From NCBI GenBank assembly GCA_030041435.1, contig JASHNW010000006.1, positions 1 to 42,557 of the forward strand: a stretch of DNA of 42,557 nt, given 5' to 3'. The notes under the pieces were generated by a model. That model searched no databases, was not told the origin of the DNA, and saw only the letters and a list, made by a program, of their open reading frames with translations. The stretch is from Acidobacteriaceae bacterium. GTDB lineage: Bacteria; Acidobacteriota; Terriglobia; Terriglobales; Acidobacteriaceae. A program made the position numbers and the translations under genes. Below are positions 10,597 to 19,077 of the stretch, piece after piece (the first letter of the stretch is position 1; each line of letters starts with the position of its first letter).

Positions 10597-12330
10597 TCAA
10601 ATCAGGCGAACGTTGTGCTCGATGGTGCTGATCACTGAGTCCATATGGCCGGACAACACCTGCTTTGCCATGCTCAGGGTGTAGCCTTTGGCCGTGTGCA
10701 ATGGCACGTGCGATGGCAAGGAGAGCGCAAACCGATCGACAACCGCGTCCACGACCACCGGTCCATCTTTGTACGCCAGGGCTTCTGAAAGGGCGTCTTT
10801 CACGTCGCCAGGCTCCTCCAGGCGGATACCCTTCGCGCCCATGGCCTCTGCTACCCGGGCAAAATTTGGGTTCTTGAAGTCCACGCCAAACGGAACTAAC
10901 CCCGCTTCCTGCTGCTCGATGTTCACGAAGTTGAGGGACTCATTATTGAAGACGATCTGAACGACCGGCGTCCTGCGCTCCACCTGAGTGAGGAGGTCGC
11001 CGAGCGCCAGCATGGTGAATCCTCCGTCGCCGCAAAGAGCGATGGTTTGCCGCCCTGGATATGCCAACTGCGCGCCAAAGGCATTGGGCGCGGCGTTGGC
11101 CATGGACGCCCACGTGAACGACCCGAAAAGCCTGCGCCTGGCCGAGCCCCTGATGTGCCGTGCCAGCCACATGCACGGTGTGCCCGTATCGGCAAAAAAC
11201 ATAGCGTCGTCGGCAGCCAGTAGACTGAGCGTGGCGGCCAGAAACTCCGGCCGAATCGGCTTCATGCCCGGTCCTTTCTCGACGTAATGGTTCATCAGTT
11301 CGTAGAAGTCACGCGTCTCCGCGAGGCGCTTCTCGAGAAAAGCCGCAGCGGTGCGTTCGCGAAGTTTCGGTAACAACGCTTCGAGCGTAGACTTCACGTC
11401 GCCGACGAGGGCCAGGTCGACATGCGTGCGCCGGCCGATGTGGCTCGGATCGCGATCGATCTGCACCTTCTTTACGTTGTCCTGGGGCAGAAACTCCGGG
11501 AAAGGAAAATCGGTTCCCAGCATCAGCAGGAGATCCGCCTCGTTCATGGCGCTCCAGGCACCGCCGTACCCAAGCAGCCCGGTCATGCCCACAGCCTGCG
11601 GATTATTGTGCTCCAGCCATTGCTTGCCGCGGAACGAATAGCCGACCGGAGCCTTTAGCTTGCCTGCCAGTGCCAGCACCTGGTCGCGCGCATCCCGGCA
11701 GCCGTCGCCACCGAAGATCGCAACCGTTGCGACGGCCTCAATCATCTCCGCCAGCCTGTCGACATCGGCATCCGCGGGGCGCAGTACGGGCGTAACGGGC
11801 GCCGCAATTGCATAAGCGCCTGAGAGCGCATCCGACGCCGCCACGTCGCCGGGCAGAGAGATCACCGTAGAACCCTTTTCGAGCATCGCTGTCAGGATGG
11901 CTGTTCCAATGACGGGCCGAGCCTGTCGCGGGTCGACGATGCGGCCCACGTACAGGCAGGCCGTATCGAAGAACTTATAGGGGTTCAGCTCTTCGAGTGC
12001 ATTCGTATCGATCAGCGATCTTTCCACGTCGCCAGCGATAGCGATAACGGGCGCGCCCTCCTTCGTTGCATCGATCAGGCCATTGAACAGATGTGTCACG
12101 CCCGGGCCCGCGGTTCCGCAGACCGCCACCGGACTGCCGGTGAAATACGCTTCGGCCACCGCCGCGAAAACTCCGTATTCTTCGTGCCGGACGTGCACGA
12201 AATCGATATTTCCATTGCGGTGCAGTGCATCGATCACGGGATTCAGCGCGTCGCCAACGATTCCGTAACAGCGTTTTACGCCGGCTTTCTCGAGCATTTC
12301 CCACAGCAGGTCGGCAACGTTTTGCGCCAT
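10597..12330 (-). CDS. poxB: Pyruvate oxidase-like ThDP-dependent enzyme (PoxB type)
   Basis: A 577-residue enzyme colinear with E. coli PoxB (572 residues). The N-terminal pyrimidine-binding domain carries the catalytic Glu in VRHEEYGVFAA. A central FAD/DHS-like domain follows, then the C-terminal pyrophosphate domain with the ThDP motif GDGGFTMLALGDLL and the paired Asn (VFNNESL). The end (LSMAKQVLSGHMDSVI) matches the region before the PoxB membrane-binding helix. By family it decarboxylates pyruvate to acetate and CO2, passing electrons to quinone. An acetolactate synthase-like role cannot be fully excluded, but the C-terminal match favours PoxB. ATG 12330 has GGAGG six bases upstream. 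Confidence 0.85.
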   Translation of the reverse strand: MAQNVADLLWEMLEKAGVKRCYGIVGDALNPVIDALHRNGNIDFVHVRHEEYGVFAAVAEAYFTGSPVAVCGTAGPGVTHLFNGLIDATKEGAPVIAIAGDVERSLIDTNALEELNPYKFFDTACLYVGRIVDPRQARPVIGTAILTAMLEKGSTVISLPGDVAASDALSGAYAIAAPVTPVLRPADADVDRLAEMIEAVATVAIFGGDGCRDARDQVLALAGKLKAPVGYSFRGKQWLEHNNPQAVGMTGLLGYGGAWSAMNEADLLLMLGTDFPFPEFLPQDNVKKVQIDRDPSHIGRRTHVDLALVGDVKSTLEALLPKLRERTAAAFLEKRLAETRDFYELMNHYVEKGPGMKPIRPEFLAATLSLLAADDAMFFADTGTPCMWLARHIRGSARRRLFGSFTWASMANAAPNAFGAQLAYPGRQTIALCGDGGFTMLALGDLLTQVERRTPVVQIVFNNESLNFVNIEQQEAGLVPFGVDFKNPNFARVAEAMGAKGIRLEEPGDVKDALSEALAYKDGPVVVDAVVDRFALSLPSHVPLHTAKGYTLSMAKQVLSGHMDSVISTIEHNVRLI

Positions 12331-12729
12331 ATCAGACCTCCAGGTGTGGCTATCCAGAGCAATTGAATTTCAGATCAGGCTGTAATTCGCTCCGGAACGG
12401 GCCCATGAAGAAAACTACCGGGGTCCGGGGCGCCCTGCGCCCCATGGATGATGCCGCTTTCGATTTCGCCGGTGGCCGATGGCTCCGCAACAAAAGCAGA
12501 GGTGCTGCCAGTCAGATCGACGCGGCCACGGAAGAGCAGCGTGATAGCCGCGCACCAGGAGCTTTGGGAGCGGACACCTCTGCAAGCGCCCGCTCATGAG
12601 ATGCCCGCATCGGCACGGAGGAGTCGGCTTTTCGTATCCCCAGGGTATGGGGTGCGGGTGCAGTCGAGGTACCGGTTGACCGGCCTTCCGTTTGAGGGTG
12701 AGCCTCCTGTTTGGTCGATGTTCAAAGGG
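12331..12729. other. Intergenic region without a supportable gene
   Basis: About 400 bases between poxB and the end of the ArsR-led operon. Several short open frames exist on both strands, but none has a ribosome site plus recognisable protein features. A 7-bp GC hairpin (GGGGCGC-CCT-GCGCCCC, 12427-12443) is the only structure seen; it has no T tract. Confidence 0.5.
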
Positions 12730-13230
12730 TTAGGTCTTATCTCTGCCTTTCCGCTGGGCGCGGTTGTACGCGATTGCGGTCTTCACGAGGCGGCGCAGCG
12801 CCTGCTCGTCGAGCCGGTCATTCTCGAAGATGTCGATAGCGCGCCACTCGTTCCCCTCGAGGCCGGCGTTGAACAGACGATCCGCGTCGGCGAGGTGCGC
12901 CCCTTTGGAGAAGGTCCACTTCACCTTGCCGCGGTGAGGGTTGGCCAGGGAGACCATCCCGTCGCAGTACCATACGGGCGTTCCCATCCACTTCCAGTCC
13001 TCGGTGACGGCCGGGGCGGCCTCGCGCATGATGCGCCGGATGGTGGCGAGCACCGGACCCCGCCAGTCGGTGATGCCGACGATATGGCGATCGATCCGTT
13101 CCGTGGGCGTCAGGCGGCTTTCCGGACTCTCAGCGGTTGGGCCGGCGCCTTTGGCTCCGGCACTTCTGCGAGGCTGCGGTCTCGCGCGCTCAGGCTGTCG
13201 CGCTGCTTTTGCTGCGTTTTTTGTCTGCAT
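12730..13230 (-). CDS. DUF1801 (YdhG-like) protein
   Basis: A 166-residue protein. After a Lys/Arg/Ala-rich N-terminal tail (about 40 residues) comes a DUF1801 domain with the usual features APAVTEDWKWMGTPVWYCDGMVSLANPHRGKVKWTFSKGAHL. The family has a YdhG-like fold and unknown biochemical function. Two ATG codons are adjacent; the second (13230) lies five bases after GGAGG, a better distance than the first (13233). It is the last gene of the six-gene minus-strand operon, 25 bases after the previous stop. A domain paralogue sits immediately upstream. Confidence 0.82.
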   Translation of the reverse strand: MQTKNAAKAARQPERARPQPRRSAGAKGAGPTAESPESRLTPTERIDRHIVGITDWRGPVLATIRRIMREAAPAVTEDWKWMGTPVWYCDGMVSLANPHRGKVKWTFSKGAHLADADRLFNAGLEGNEWRAIDIFENDRLDEQALRRLVKTAIAYNRAQRKGRDKT

Positions 13231-13255
13231 CATTCCCTCCTTTTTCCGCGCGCCC

Positions 13256-13651
13256 TCAGCGCGCGACCCTGCGCACGATGGCGGAGAGCCTGGCCTCGGT
13301 CGCGTCGTCCAGCGCGGTAAAGAACCACGCAGATTCAATGAGCTGGTGTGGGGCGTCCGCCTCGCGGACGAGGTTCGCCTCCTGAGTGAAGCCGAAGGTC
13401 ATGTATCTCTTGTCCGCACGGAAGAAGCAGACGGTCCTGCCGTCCTGCGCGTACCCTGGCATGCCATACCACACGGCGGGCTGGAGCGCCGGCGCGCTGC
13501 GCAGGATGAGAGCGTGGAGGCGCTCGCCCAAGTCGCGCCAGGGCTCGGGGAGCGCGGCGATCTTCGCAAGCACCGCGGCCTCGCCGGCGGCATGCTTCGC
13601 AACCGGACTCGCGGACACGGTAGCTTTCCCGACTGCCTTCTTCTCAGGCAT
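13256..13651 (-). CDS. DUF1801 protein
   Basis: A 131-residue single-domain protein: a short Ala/Lys-rich start, then LPEPWRDLGERLHALILRSAP, AVWYGMPGYAQDGRTVCFF and YMTFGFTQEANL, which are DUF1801 hallmarks. Function is unknown. It lies 19 bases after the VOC gene and 25 before the second DUF1801 gene, inside the ArsR-led operon, where such proteins commonly accompany SRPBCC and VOC genes. Confidence 0.85.
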   Translation of the reverse strand: MPEKKAVGKATVSASPVAKHAAGEAAVLAKIAALPEPWRDLGERLHALILRSAPALQPAVWYGMPGYAQDGRTVCFFRADKRYMTFGFTQEANLVREADAPHQLIESAWFFTALDDATEARLSAIVRRVAR

Positions 13652-13670
13652 AGAGACTCCGCAGGCTGGG

Positions 13671-14069
13671 TCAGGCCTGCCAGCGCATCAGCTGCGTGAG
13701 CTGAATGCGATTGCCGCAGGTGTCGTTCACCATGGCGATCTTCGAGGCCGTCACGTCCGTTGGCGGCATGGTGAACTCGGCGCCGTGCGCTTTCATGCGC
13801 TCGTAATCGGCCTGCACATCGTCGGTGAAGAACATGGCCGCGGGCTGGCTTTGCTGGAACAGCGCCTGCTGATACGCCTGAGCCGCGGGGTTGTTGTTGA
13901 GCGCCAGCTGCAGTTCTGTGCCGTCGGGCTCCTCGGGCGAAGCCACCGTAAGCCAGCGGTACGGCCCCTGGCTGAAATCGTTCTTCTTCACGAAGCCCAG
14001 CACTTCGGTATAGAAGCGCAGGGCCTTGTCCTGGTCGTCGACATAGACACTGGTCACTTTGATTTTCAT
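13671..14069 (-). CDS. VOC-superfamily protein (glyoxalase/bleomycin resistance type)
   Basis: A 132-residue protein with the paired beta-alpha-beta-beta-beta modules of vicinal oxygen chelate proteins: MKIKVTSVYVDDQDKALRFYTEVLGF at the start and FFTDDVQADYERMKAHGAEFTMPP followed by DTCGNRIQLTQ in the second half. Members bind a metal and act as dioxygenases, lyases or drug-binding proteins; the substrate here is unknown. ATG 14069 has GGAG eight bases upstream. It starts one base after the DoxX stop and is probably translationally coupled in the operon. Confidence 0.88.
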   Translation of the reverse strand: MKIKVTSVYVDDQDKALRFYTEVLGFVKKNDFSQGPYRWLTVASPEEPDGTELQLALNNNPAAQAYQQALFQQSQPAAMFFTDDVQADYERMKAHGAEFTMPPTDVTASKIAMVNDTCGNRIQLTQLMRWQA

Positions 14070-14070
14070 T

Positions 14071-14478
14071 TTAGTTCTCCGTTTTCGCAGGAATGAGGAT
14101 GCCGATTTTACGGCTATCCGGCCGAAGCCCCCACGAGGCTACGGCAAGAACAGCCAGGATGAGAGGGGAGAGGACGTGAAAACCGTAGGCGCCGTATCCG
14201 CCGACCGCAGCGCAGGAGGCAGCCGCACCCGTGAGGTCGAAGAAGATGCCGGCATAGGCCCATTCCTTGAGCTGCGGAAAACGCGGCACGAGGATAGCAA
14301 TAGCTCCAGAGACCTTCCAAAACCCCAAAATGGTTACGAAGTACGGGGGGTAGTGGAGGATGCGCACAAAGCCATCGACCGTGGCCCGCACATGCGCGAG
14401 TTGAGCGACGCCACCGCTCCCGATGGGAAGAGCTACGAGTACGGTCGTAATCCAATAGGCAAGGGTTTTCGATTTCAT
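14071..14478 (-). CDS. DoxX-family membrane protein
   Basis: A 135-residue integral membrane protein with four hydrophobic segments (about residues 6-24, 45-62, 71-92 and 102-120). The family-typical pattern GGVAQLAHVRATVDGFVRILHYPPYFVTILGFWKVSGAIAILVP is present. DoxX-like proteins of this type are common beside ArsR/SRPBCC genes; their role is unclear. ATG 14478 lies two bases after the AHSA1 stop. A longer reading from 14631 would overlap the neighbouring gene heavily and is unlikely. Confidence 0.86.
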   Translation of the reverse strand: MKSKTLAYWITTVLVALPIGSGGVAQLAHVRATVDGFVRILHYPPYFVTILGFWKVSGAIAILVPRFPQLKEWAYAGIFFDLTGAAASCAAVGGYGAYGFHVLSPLILAVLAVASWGLRPDSRKIGILIPAKTEN

Positions 14479-14480
14479 GG

Positions 14481-14918
14481 TTAGTCCAACTCCCCAACGA
14501 GACGTTCGAGGTTGCCGAAGAACTTCTGCCAGCCGTATTTTGCCCCCTGATAATTTGCCTTCTGACTGGGGCTGAAGCCGGACTGCTCCATGCGCACATG
14601 CGTGCCACCCTCCGCTGGGGTTAAGGTCCACTCCACCACCCAGTGCAGTCCGGCTTCGCCCTCGCCAATACCCCAGCTATAGGACAGGCGCTGGAGTGGG
14701 TCGACGACCAGCACCTCGCAGTCGACAACACCATTCCAGTTCGGCATGGGGTCGCGCCGGAACTGGAACTTGTGCCCGACCAGCGGCTCGAAGTCGTTGT
14801 TCAGCATCCACTCCGCGAGGAGCGTGCTCTCGGTGAGAGCGCGCCACAGCTTCTGCGGCGGGTGCGGGAAGACCCTCTCGACCACAAGGGTGCGGGGAGA
14901 CTCCGGCGGATTGCTCAT
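14481..14918 (-). CDS. SRPBCC protein, AHSA1 (activator of Hsp90 ATPase 1-like) family
   Basis: A 145-residue START/Bet v1-like domain. Hallmarks are RTLVVERVFPHPPQKLWRALTE near the start, MLNNDFEPLVGHKFQFR in the middle and GTHVRMEQSGF then GWQKFFGNLERLV at the end. Despite the name, bacterial members are not known Hsp90 cochaperones; the fold binds hydrophobic ligands. Its ATG overlaps the ArsR stop codon as ATGA (14915-14918), so the two are coupled. The ArsR-SRPBCC pairing is one of the most frequent in bacteria. Confidence 0.9.
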   Translation of the reverse strand: MSNPPESPRTLVVERVFPHPPQKLWRALTESTLLAEWMLNNDFEPLVGHKFQFRRDPMPNWNGVVDCEVLVVDPLQRLSYSWGIGEGEAGLHWVVEWTLTPAEGGTHVRMEQSGFSPSQKANYQGAKYGWQKFFGNLERLVGELD

Positions 14919-15241
14919 GGGCCCATTCGCTCCAGTAAAGATTCGAGGCGGTCAAATCGTTCGCGCCAGAAGGCGCCGTAGAGATCGAGCCAGTCCACCA
15001 TCGGCGCCAGCGCCTGAGGCTGGGCGCGATAGTGCGTTTCGCGTCCCTCGCGGCGGTGCCGCACCAGCTTTGCCCGCTTCAGCACGGTGAGGTGCCGCGA
15101 GACGGCCGGCTGAGAGACGCCGGCATAGCGAGTCAATGCGTGGACGGTCTGTTCGCCCTGGCGGGTCAACTCCTCGAAAATGGCCCTGCGGGTCGGGTCG
15201 GCGAGAGCGCGAAACACGTGATTGGCATTGGCCAGCGTCAC
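14915..15241 (-). CDS. ArsR/SmtB-family winged-helix repressor
   Basis: A 108-residue DNA-binding protein: FRALADPTRRAIFEELTRQGEQTVHALTR, the recognition helix region VSQPAVSRHLTVLKRAKLVRHRREGRETHY, and a C-terminal helix. No Cys-rich metal site (ELCVCDL-type) is present, as usual for the SRPBCC-linked subgroup. Start: the promoter (-10 TATGGT at 15248-15253) puts the transcription start near 15241, where GTG begins an in-frame codon. The upstream TTG at 15247 would lie outside the transcript. The gene therefore looks leaderless. It heads the operon and very probably represses it through the palindrome in its own promoter. Confidence 0.88.
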   Translation of the reverse strand: MTLANANHVFRALADPTRRAIFEELTRQGEQTVHALTRYAGVSQPAVSRHLTVLKRAKLVRHRREGRETHYRAQPQALAPMVDWLDLYGAFWRERFDRLESLLERMGP

Positions 15242-15247
15242 GCACAA

Positions 15248-15276
15248 ACCATAACCAAACGGTTATGGATTGTCAA
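15248..15276 (-). promoter_or_regulatory. Promoter of the arsR operon with an embedded operator palindrome
   Basis: On the minus strand TTGACA (15271-15276), a 17-base spacer and TATGGT (15248-15253) form a near-consensus sigma-70 promoter. A perfect inverted repeat, CCATAACC-AAAC-GGTTATGG (15249-15268 on the plus strand), fills the spacer and most of the -10 box. A repressor bound there would block RNA polymerase directly. ArsR is the obvious ligand. Confidence 0.85.
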
Positions 15277-15399
15277 GAGGAAGAGAATACATTTTCGACT
15301 GCGCTTTGCGGGAAGCAATTTTTCGATTGCGCAACAGGCAGTGACACGATGGACAGATTCGTTGCGAGTCTCGCCTGATCCGGCTTGAAACTCTCCATG

Positions 15400-15426
15400 A
15401 GCGCACCGCCGGCTATGCGGTGCGCT
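15400..15426 (-). terminator. Perfect stem-loop after the aminotransferase gene, possible terminator
   Basis: AGCGCACCGC (15400-15409) pairs with GCGGTGCGCT (15417-15426) across a seven-base loop, eight bases past the stop codon. There is no T tract, so it may be an mRNA-stabilising hairpin or a weak terminator. Confidence 0.5.
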
Positions 15427-15433
15427 GGGCTGC

Positions 15434-16729
15434 TTAGCCGCGCGCGATCTCCCCAATCGCCCCCACCAGAGTGTCGAGGTCGGCAATCCGCGTATAGACA
15501 TGCGGCGTCACCCGAACACAGCGGATGTTCTCCCACACAATCCCCACGGTGTGGATCTTCCAGCGGTCGAAGAGCGCGCCCGCTACCTGCCCCGGCGTCA
15601 TGCCGTCGATGCTGACGCCGCCGATGGCGCAGGAGTATTCCGGACTGAGCGAGGTGTGGAGTCTAACCCTGGGAATCGACTGAACGCGCGTAGACCAGTA
15701 GTTCTTGAGATAGAAGATGCGCTCCTGCTTGCGTCTGCTCCCGATCCCCTCGTGAAAATTGATCGCCTCCCCGATGCCCTGCTCGATGGGAAAGCTGCGC
15801 GTGCCCAGCGACTCGAACTTCCGAATATCCACCGCATCCGGGTTCGCACTGCAGGTCAGCGGCCACACCTTTTCAATGTGGCCGGCTTTGATCCACATCA
15901 TCCCCGTCCCAATAGGCGCGGACAAAAATTTGTGCAGGCTCGTCCCAAAGTAGTCGCAGTGCAGGTCCGGCACTTTGAAATCGAGCAGCCCGAACGAGTG
16001 TGCGCCGTCTGCGATCACCTCAATGCCGTGTGCGTGCGCCATATCGGAGATTTTCGCGACGGGCATCGTTTGCCCCACCCAGTTCACCATGTGCGTCACG
16101 TGAATGAGCCGCGTCCGGGGTGTGATCGCCTCTTCATAGGCCTTCACAATCGCGTCATCGTCTTCGATGGGGAAGTCGAAGCTGATCTGCTTGTAGACAA
16201 TCCCATCGCGCTCGGCCCGCTGCCGGTAGGCCTCGATCATGTTGGGATAATCCTGCTTCGTCCCAATCACCTCATCGCCTGCCTTGAGCGGTATCCCGTA
16301 GATGATCGTGTTGAGCGCCTCCGTCGAGTTGCGGTCGATAGCGATCTCCCCCGGCTGCGCCCCGGCCAGCGCCGCCAGCTTCTGCCGCAGCGGCTCGCGT
16401 CCCTGGTCAAGAATCTGCCACATGTAATACGACGGCCCCTCGTTCGAGAGCTGGTTGTAGCGTTCCACCGCCTCCTGCACGACGATGGGCGCGGGCGAAA
16501 CGCCGCCGTTGTTCAGGTTGATAATGTCCGGATTGACCGAGTAGGCCCGCTGGATCACGCTCCAGTAGTCTTCGTTCTGCGCGACCTCAGCCGGGGCGCG
16601 GCCGGCCACGCTCCGTGCGGCGTCGTCAAACTCCGCCGCGTGCGCCTGGCGGAAGAGGCTGTTGGCGGAGAACGCTCCGGCAAGCACAGCAGAGCGCCTG
16701 AGGAAGGTGCGGCGGTCGTGAGACATCAT
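15434..16729 (-). CDS. Tat-exported class V aminotransferase-fold protein (isopenicillin N epimerase-like)
   Basis: A 431-residue PLP-fold protein. The N-terminus is a twin-arginine signal: DRRTFLRRSAVLAGAFSANSLFRQAHA. The remainder is a class V fold: NLNNGGVSPAP, DRNSTEALNTIIYGI, VTHMVNWVGQTMPV, IADGAHSFGLLDF (PLP-binding Asp) and TSLHKFLSAPIG with the PLP-linking Lys. The closest named groups are isopenicillin N epimerase-like and cysteine desulfurase-like proteins; the substrate is unknown. Export through Tat suggests the cofactor is loaded in the cytoplasm before transport. Two adjacent ATG codons (16729, 16726) are possible; no Shine-Dalgarno site is visible. Confidence 0.88.
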   Translation of the reverse strand: MMSHDRRTFLRRSAVLAGAFSANSLFRQAHAAEFDDAARSVAGRAPAEVAQNEDYWSVIQRAYSVNPDIINLNNGGVSPAPIVVQEAVERYNQLSNEGPSYYMWQILDQGREPLRQKLAALAGAQPGEIAIDRNSTEALNTIIYGIPLKAGDEVIGTKQDYPNMIEAYRQRAERDGIVYKQISFDFPIEDDDAIVKAYEEAITPRTRLIHVTHMVNWVGQTMPVAKISDMAHAHGIEVIADGAHSFGLLDFKVPDLHCDYFGTSLHKFLSAPIGTGMMWIKAGHIEKVWPLTCSANPDAVDIRKFESLGTRSFPIEQGIGEAINFHEGIGSRRKQERIFYLKNYWSTRVQSIPRVRLHTSLSPEYSCAIGGVSIDGMTPGQVAGALFDRWKIHTVGIVWENIRCVRVTPHVYTRIADLDTLVGAIGEIARG

Positions 16730-16801
16730 GGAGAGCTACTGTAGAGCGATTTGCGACCAGGAATCAACCTTTCTCCTCACGCCGGCCCTCCTGCACCCTG
16801 A

Positions 16802-16828
16802 GCTCTGAGCCCCGAACTCTGAGCCCTG
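16802..16828 (+). repeat. Short direct repeat upstream of trpE
   Basis: CTCTGAGCCC occurs twice (16803-16812 and 16817-16826), preceded by a related CTGAGCTCTGAG. This is low-complexity spacer sequence; no leader peptide or attenuator is visible before trpE. Confidence 0.5.
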
Positions 16829-16846
16829 TTCCTGTAACCTCGTTCC

Positions 16847-18373
16847 ATGCGCATCTCGCTGCCCGCCCGCGCCGAATTCCTCCGCCTGGCCCGCACGCAC
16901 ACGCTCGTTCCGCTCTACCGGAAGCTAACCGCCGACCTCGAAACCCCGGTCTCCGCGTTTCTCCGCGTCGCGGCCGCCGAACCCGAATGCTTCCTGCTCG
17001 AATCCGTCGAGGGCGGCGAGCACCTCGGGCGCTACACCTACATCGGCATTCGCCCCAGCCGCCGCATCGTGTCACACGGGAACGAAATCGAAATTACCGA
17101 GCACGGCCGCACCCGCCGCATCACCGGCGATGTGTTTGCCCTGTTGCGCGACATGCTCTCCGGCCACACGCCCGCCCGCATCCCCGGCCTGCCGCCCTTC
17201 ACCGCCGGCGCCGTCGGCTTTCTCTCGTATGATGTCGTCCGCCAGATCGAGCGCCTGCCCGACCGCACCGTCGACGACCTCGGCCTGCCTGACGCCTGCC
17301 TCATGTTCTTCGATGAAGTCCTCGCCTTCGATCACGTGAAGAAGGAAATCCTCCTCATCGTCACCGCCGACCTGCGCCGCCATAAGCCACAGGCAGCGTA
17401 TGCCGACGCACTGAAGCGTCTGGACCGCCTCGAACGCCGCCTCGACCAACCTCTGCCGAAACTCGCCGCGAAGAAATCGCATGGCAAGCTGCATCCCGCC
17501 TCGCGCACCAGGAAAGCAGCCTTCGTCAAAGCCGTCGAGCGTGCCAAAGAATATATCGCGGCCGGCGATATCTTTCAGGTCGTCCTCTCCCAGCGCCTCG
17601 ATTTCGAGCCGGGCGCCGATCCTTTTTCCGTCTACCGCGCCCTGCGCATCGTCAACCCCTCGCCCTATATGTATTTCCTGCGCTTCAACCGCAGAAAAGC
17701 CGGCACGCAATCGGGGAAAAATGCCCGCGGCCCGCAGCAGGAACCCACCCACATCGTCGGCTCCTCGCCGGAACTGCTCGTCCGCGTCGAGGGCCGCCGC
17801 GTCGAATACCGACCCATTGCCGGAACCCGCCCCCGCGGCGCCAGTGAGACCCTCGACCTCGAGGCCGAGCGCGAGATGCTCACCGACGAGAAAGAACGCG
17901 CCGAGCACGTGATGCTCGTCGACCTCGGCCGCAACGACGTGGGCCGCGTCAGCGAATATGGCACAGTCAAAGTCACGAATCTCATGCACGTCGAGCGCTA
18001 CTCGCACGTCATGCACCTCGTCAGCGACATCGAAGGCAAACTCCGCCCCGAGTTGAGCGCCGTCGATGCCCTGCGCTCCTGTTTCCCCGCTGGAACCCTG
18101 AGCGGCGCACCCAAAATCCGCGCTATGGAGATCATCGAAGAGCTGGAGCCCACGAAACGCGGCATCTACGGAGGCAGCGTCCTCTACGCCGACTACTCCG
18201 GCAACCTCACCAGCTGCATCGCCATCCGCACCCTGCTCGTCGAGGGCCGTCAGGGATACATTCAGGCCGGCGCCGGGATTGTCGCCGATTCCGTTCCCGA
18301 AAAGGAATACGAGGAGAGCCTCAACAAGGCCAAAGCCGTAGTGCGCGCGGTGGAACGGGCGCGAGAGGACTAA
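16847..18373 (+). CDS. trpE: Anthranilate synthase component I
   Basis: A 508-residue chorismate-using enzyme of tryptophan synthesis. The N-terminal domain contains FLLESVEGGEHLGRYTYIG, including the LLES element linked to tryptophan feedback. The catalytic domain (from about residue 220) has FVKAVERAKEYIAAGDIFQVVLSQR, IVGSSPELLVRVEGR, PIAGTRPRG, DLGRNDVGRV, FPAGTLSGAPK and GAGIVADSVPEKEYEE. A short Lys/Arg/Gly-rich insertion (about residues 283-300) separates two core strands. With TrpG it converts chorismate and glutamine to anthranilate. The trpG gene is 1.4 kb downstream on the same strand, separated by two genes on the other strand. No ribosome site is visible at ATG 16847. Confidence 0.96.
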   Translation: MRISLPARAEFLRLARTHTLVPLYRKLTADLETPVSAFLRVAAAEPECFLLESVEGGEHLGRYTYIGIRPSRRIVSHGNEIEITEHGRTRRITGDVFALLRDMLSGHTPARIPGLPPFTAGAVGFLSYDVVRQIERLPDRTVDDLGLPDACLMFFDEVLAFDHVKKEILLIVTADLRRHKPQAAYADALKRLDRLERRLDQPLPKLAAKKSHGKLHPASRTRKAAFVKAVERAKEYIAAGDIFQVVLSQRLDFEPGADPFSVYRALRIVNPSPYMYFLRFNRRKAGTQSGKNARGPQQEPTHIVGSSPELLVRVEGRRVEYRPIAGTRPRGASETLDLEAEREMLTDEKERAEHVMLVDLGRNDVGRVSEYGTVKVTNLMHVERYSHVMHLVSDIEGKLRPELSAVDALRSCFPAGTLSGAPKIRAMEIIEELEPTKRGIYGGSVLYADYSGNLTSCIAIRTLLVEGRQGYIQAGAGIVADSVPEKEYEESLNKAKAVVRAVERARED

Positions 18374-18442
18374 TTCCGATCATGATCGCCGCGGACACCG
18401 CGTCCGCCGTTGCGCGAAGCTCATTCGCCCGGATTGCGAGTC

Positions 18443-19030
18443 CTACTTCGATTCCACCAGTTCGTTGCCCGGTCCGCTCGTGGCGCAGCTATTGTGCGTC
18501 GGCGAAGCCGTCCACACGCTGCCGTCGGTGAAGGTCACCTGGTCGAGCGTCACGCGCACCACGCCGAACAGATAAACGTGCTCCGGCAGCGCAATCCGCG
18601 TGAGCTGGTCGAGGGCCTTGTTCTCATCGGTGACGCGAGCAAAGGCGAGGTGCAGCTCCAGCGGATGCGCATCGAGCGCGTAGATATCGGTTTTGACGTT
18701 CAGGTGTGCGGTGATGGCAGCGGAGACGATCCGCTTGCCGCTCTGGTTGCGGAAACGCAGCTCGAGCGCGCCATCGCCCTTCGCCTGCGCATCGACCGGC
18801 AAATACCCGGCCGAAGGCGCGACGCTGGCGCTTTCGAGATAGAGCGGACAGGCGGCCTGGTTCTCCGGAGAGGCACTGTGCGCAACCAGGTCGTTGACCA
18901 CGACGGCCGGCTGAAGCCCCTGGGACTGGACGGCGTTCTGCTGCTGAACTGCGCTCGCCGGCGGCGCGGGCTGCTGGGCCAGAGCCGCCGGAACGGCAGC
19001 AAGAAAAAGAGCGGAGAGGAAGAGCTTCAT
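18443..19030 (-). CDS. Exported protein of unknown function
   Basis: A 195-residue protein with a clear signal peptide ([20 protein letters not shown]), then a Gln/Ala/Pro-rich linker. A probable beta-sandwich segment follows, containing [44 protein letters not shown] and [16 protein letters not shown]. That pattern resembles extracellular immunoglobulin-like folds, but no family is recognised. ATG 19030 has GGAGG seven bases upstream; the longer upstream frame is not needed. It lies between trpE and the GNAT gene on the opposite strand. Confidence 0.75.
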   Translation of the reverse strand: MKLFLSALFLAAVPAALAQQPAPPASAVQQQNAVQSQGLQPAVVVNDLVAHSASPENQAACPLYLESASVAPSAGYLPVDAQAKGDGALELRFRNQSGKRIVSAAITAHLNVKTDIYALDAHPLELHLAFARVTDENKALDQLTRIALPEHVYLFGVVRVTLDQVTFTDGSVWTASPTHNSCATSGPGNELVESK

Positions 19031-19077
19031 ACGAGCACCTCCAATGCCGCCAGCATAGCACCGCATGCGGAGACCCG

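Noticed and set aside
12405-12599. A 64-codon plus-strand frame starting MKKTTGVRG in the spacer after poxB
   Set aside because: No ribosome site and no recognisable features; the C-terminal part looks like random GC-rich sequence.
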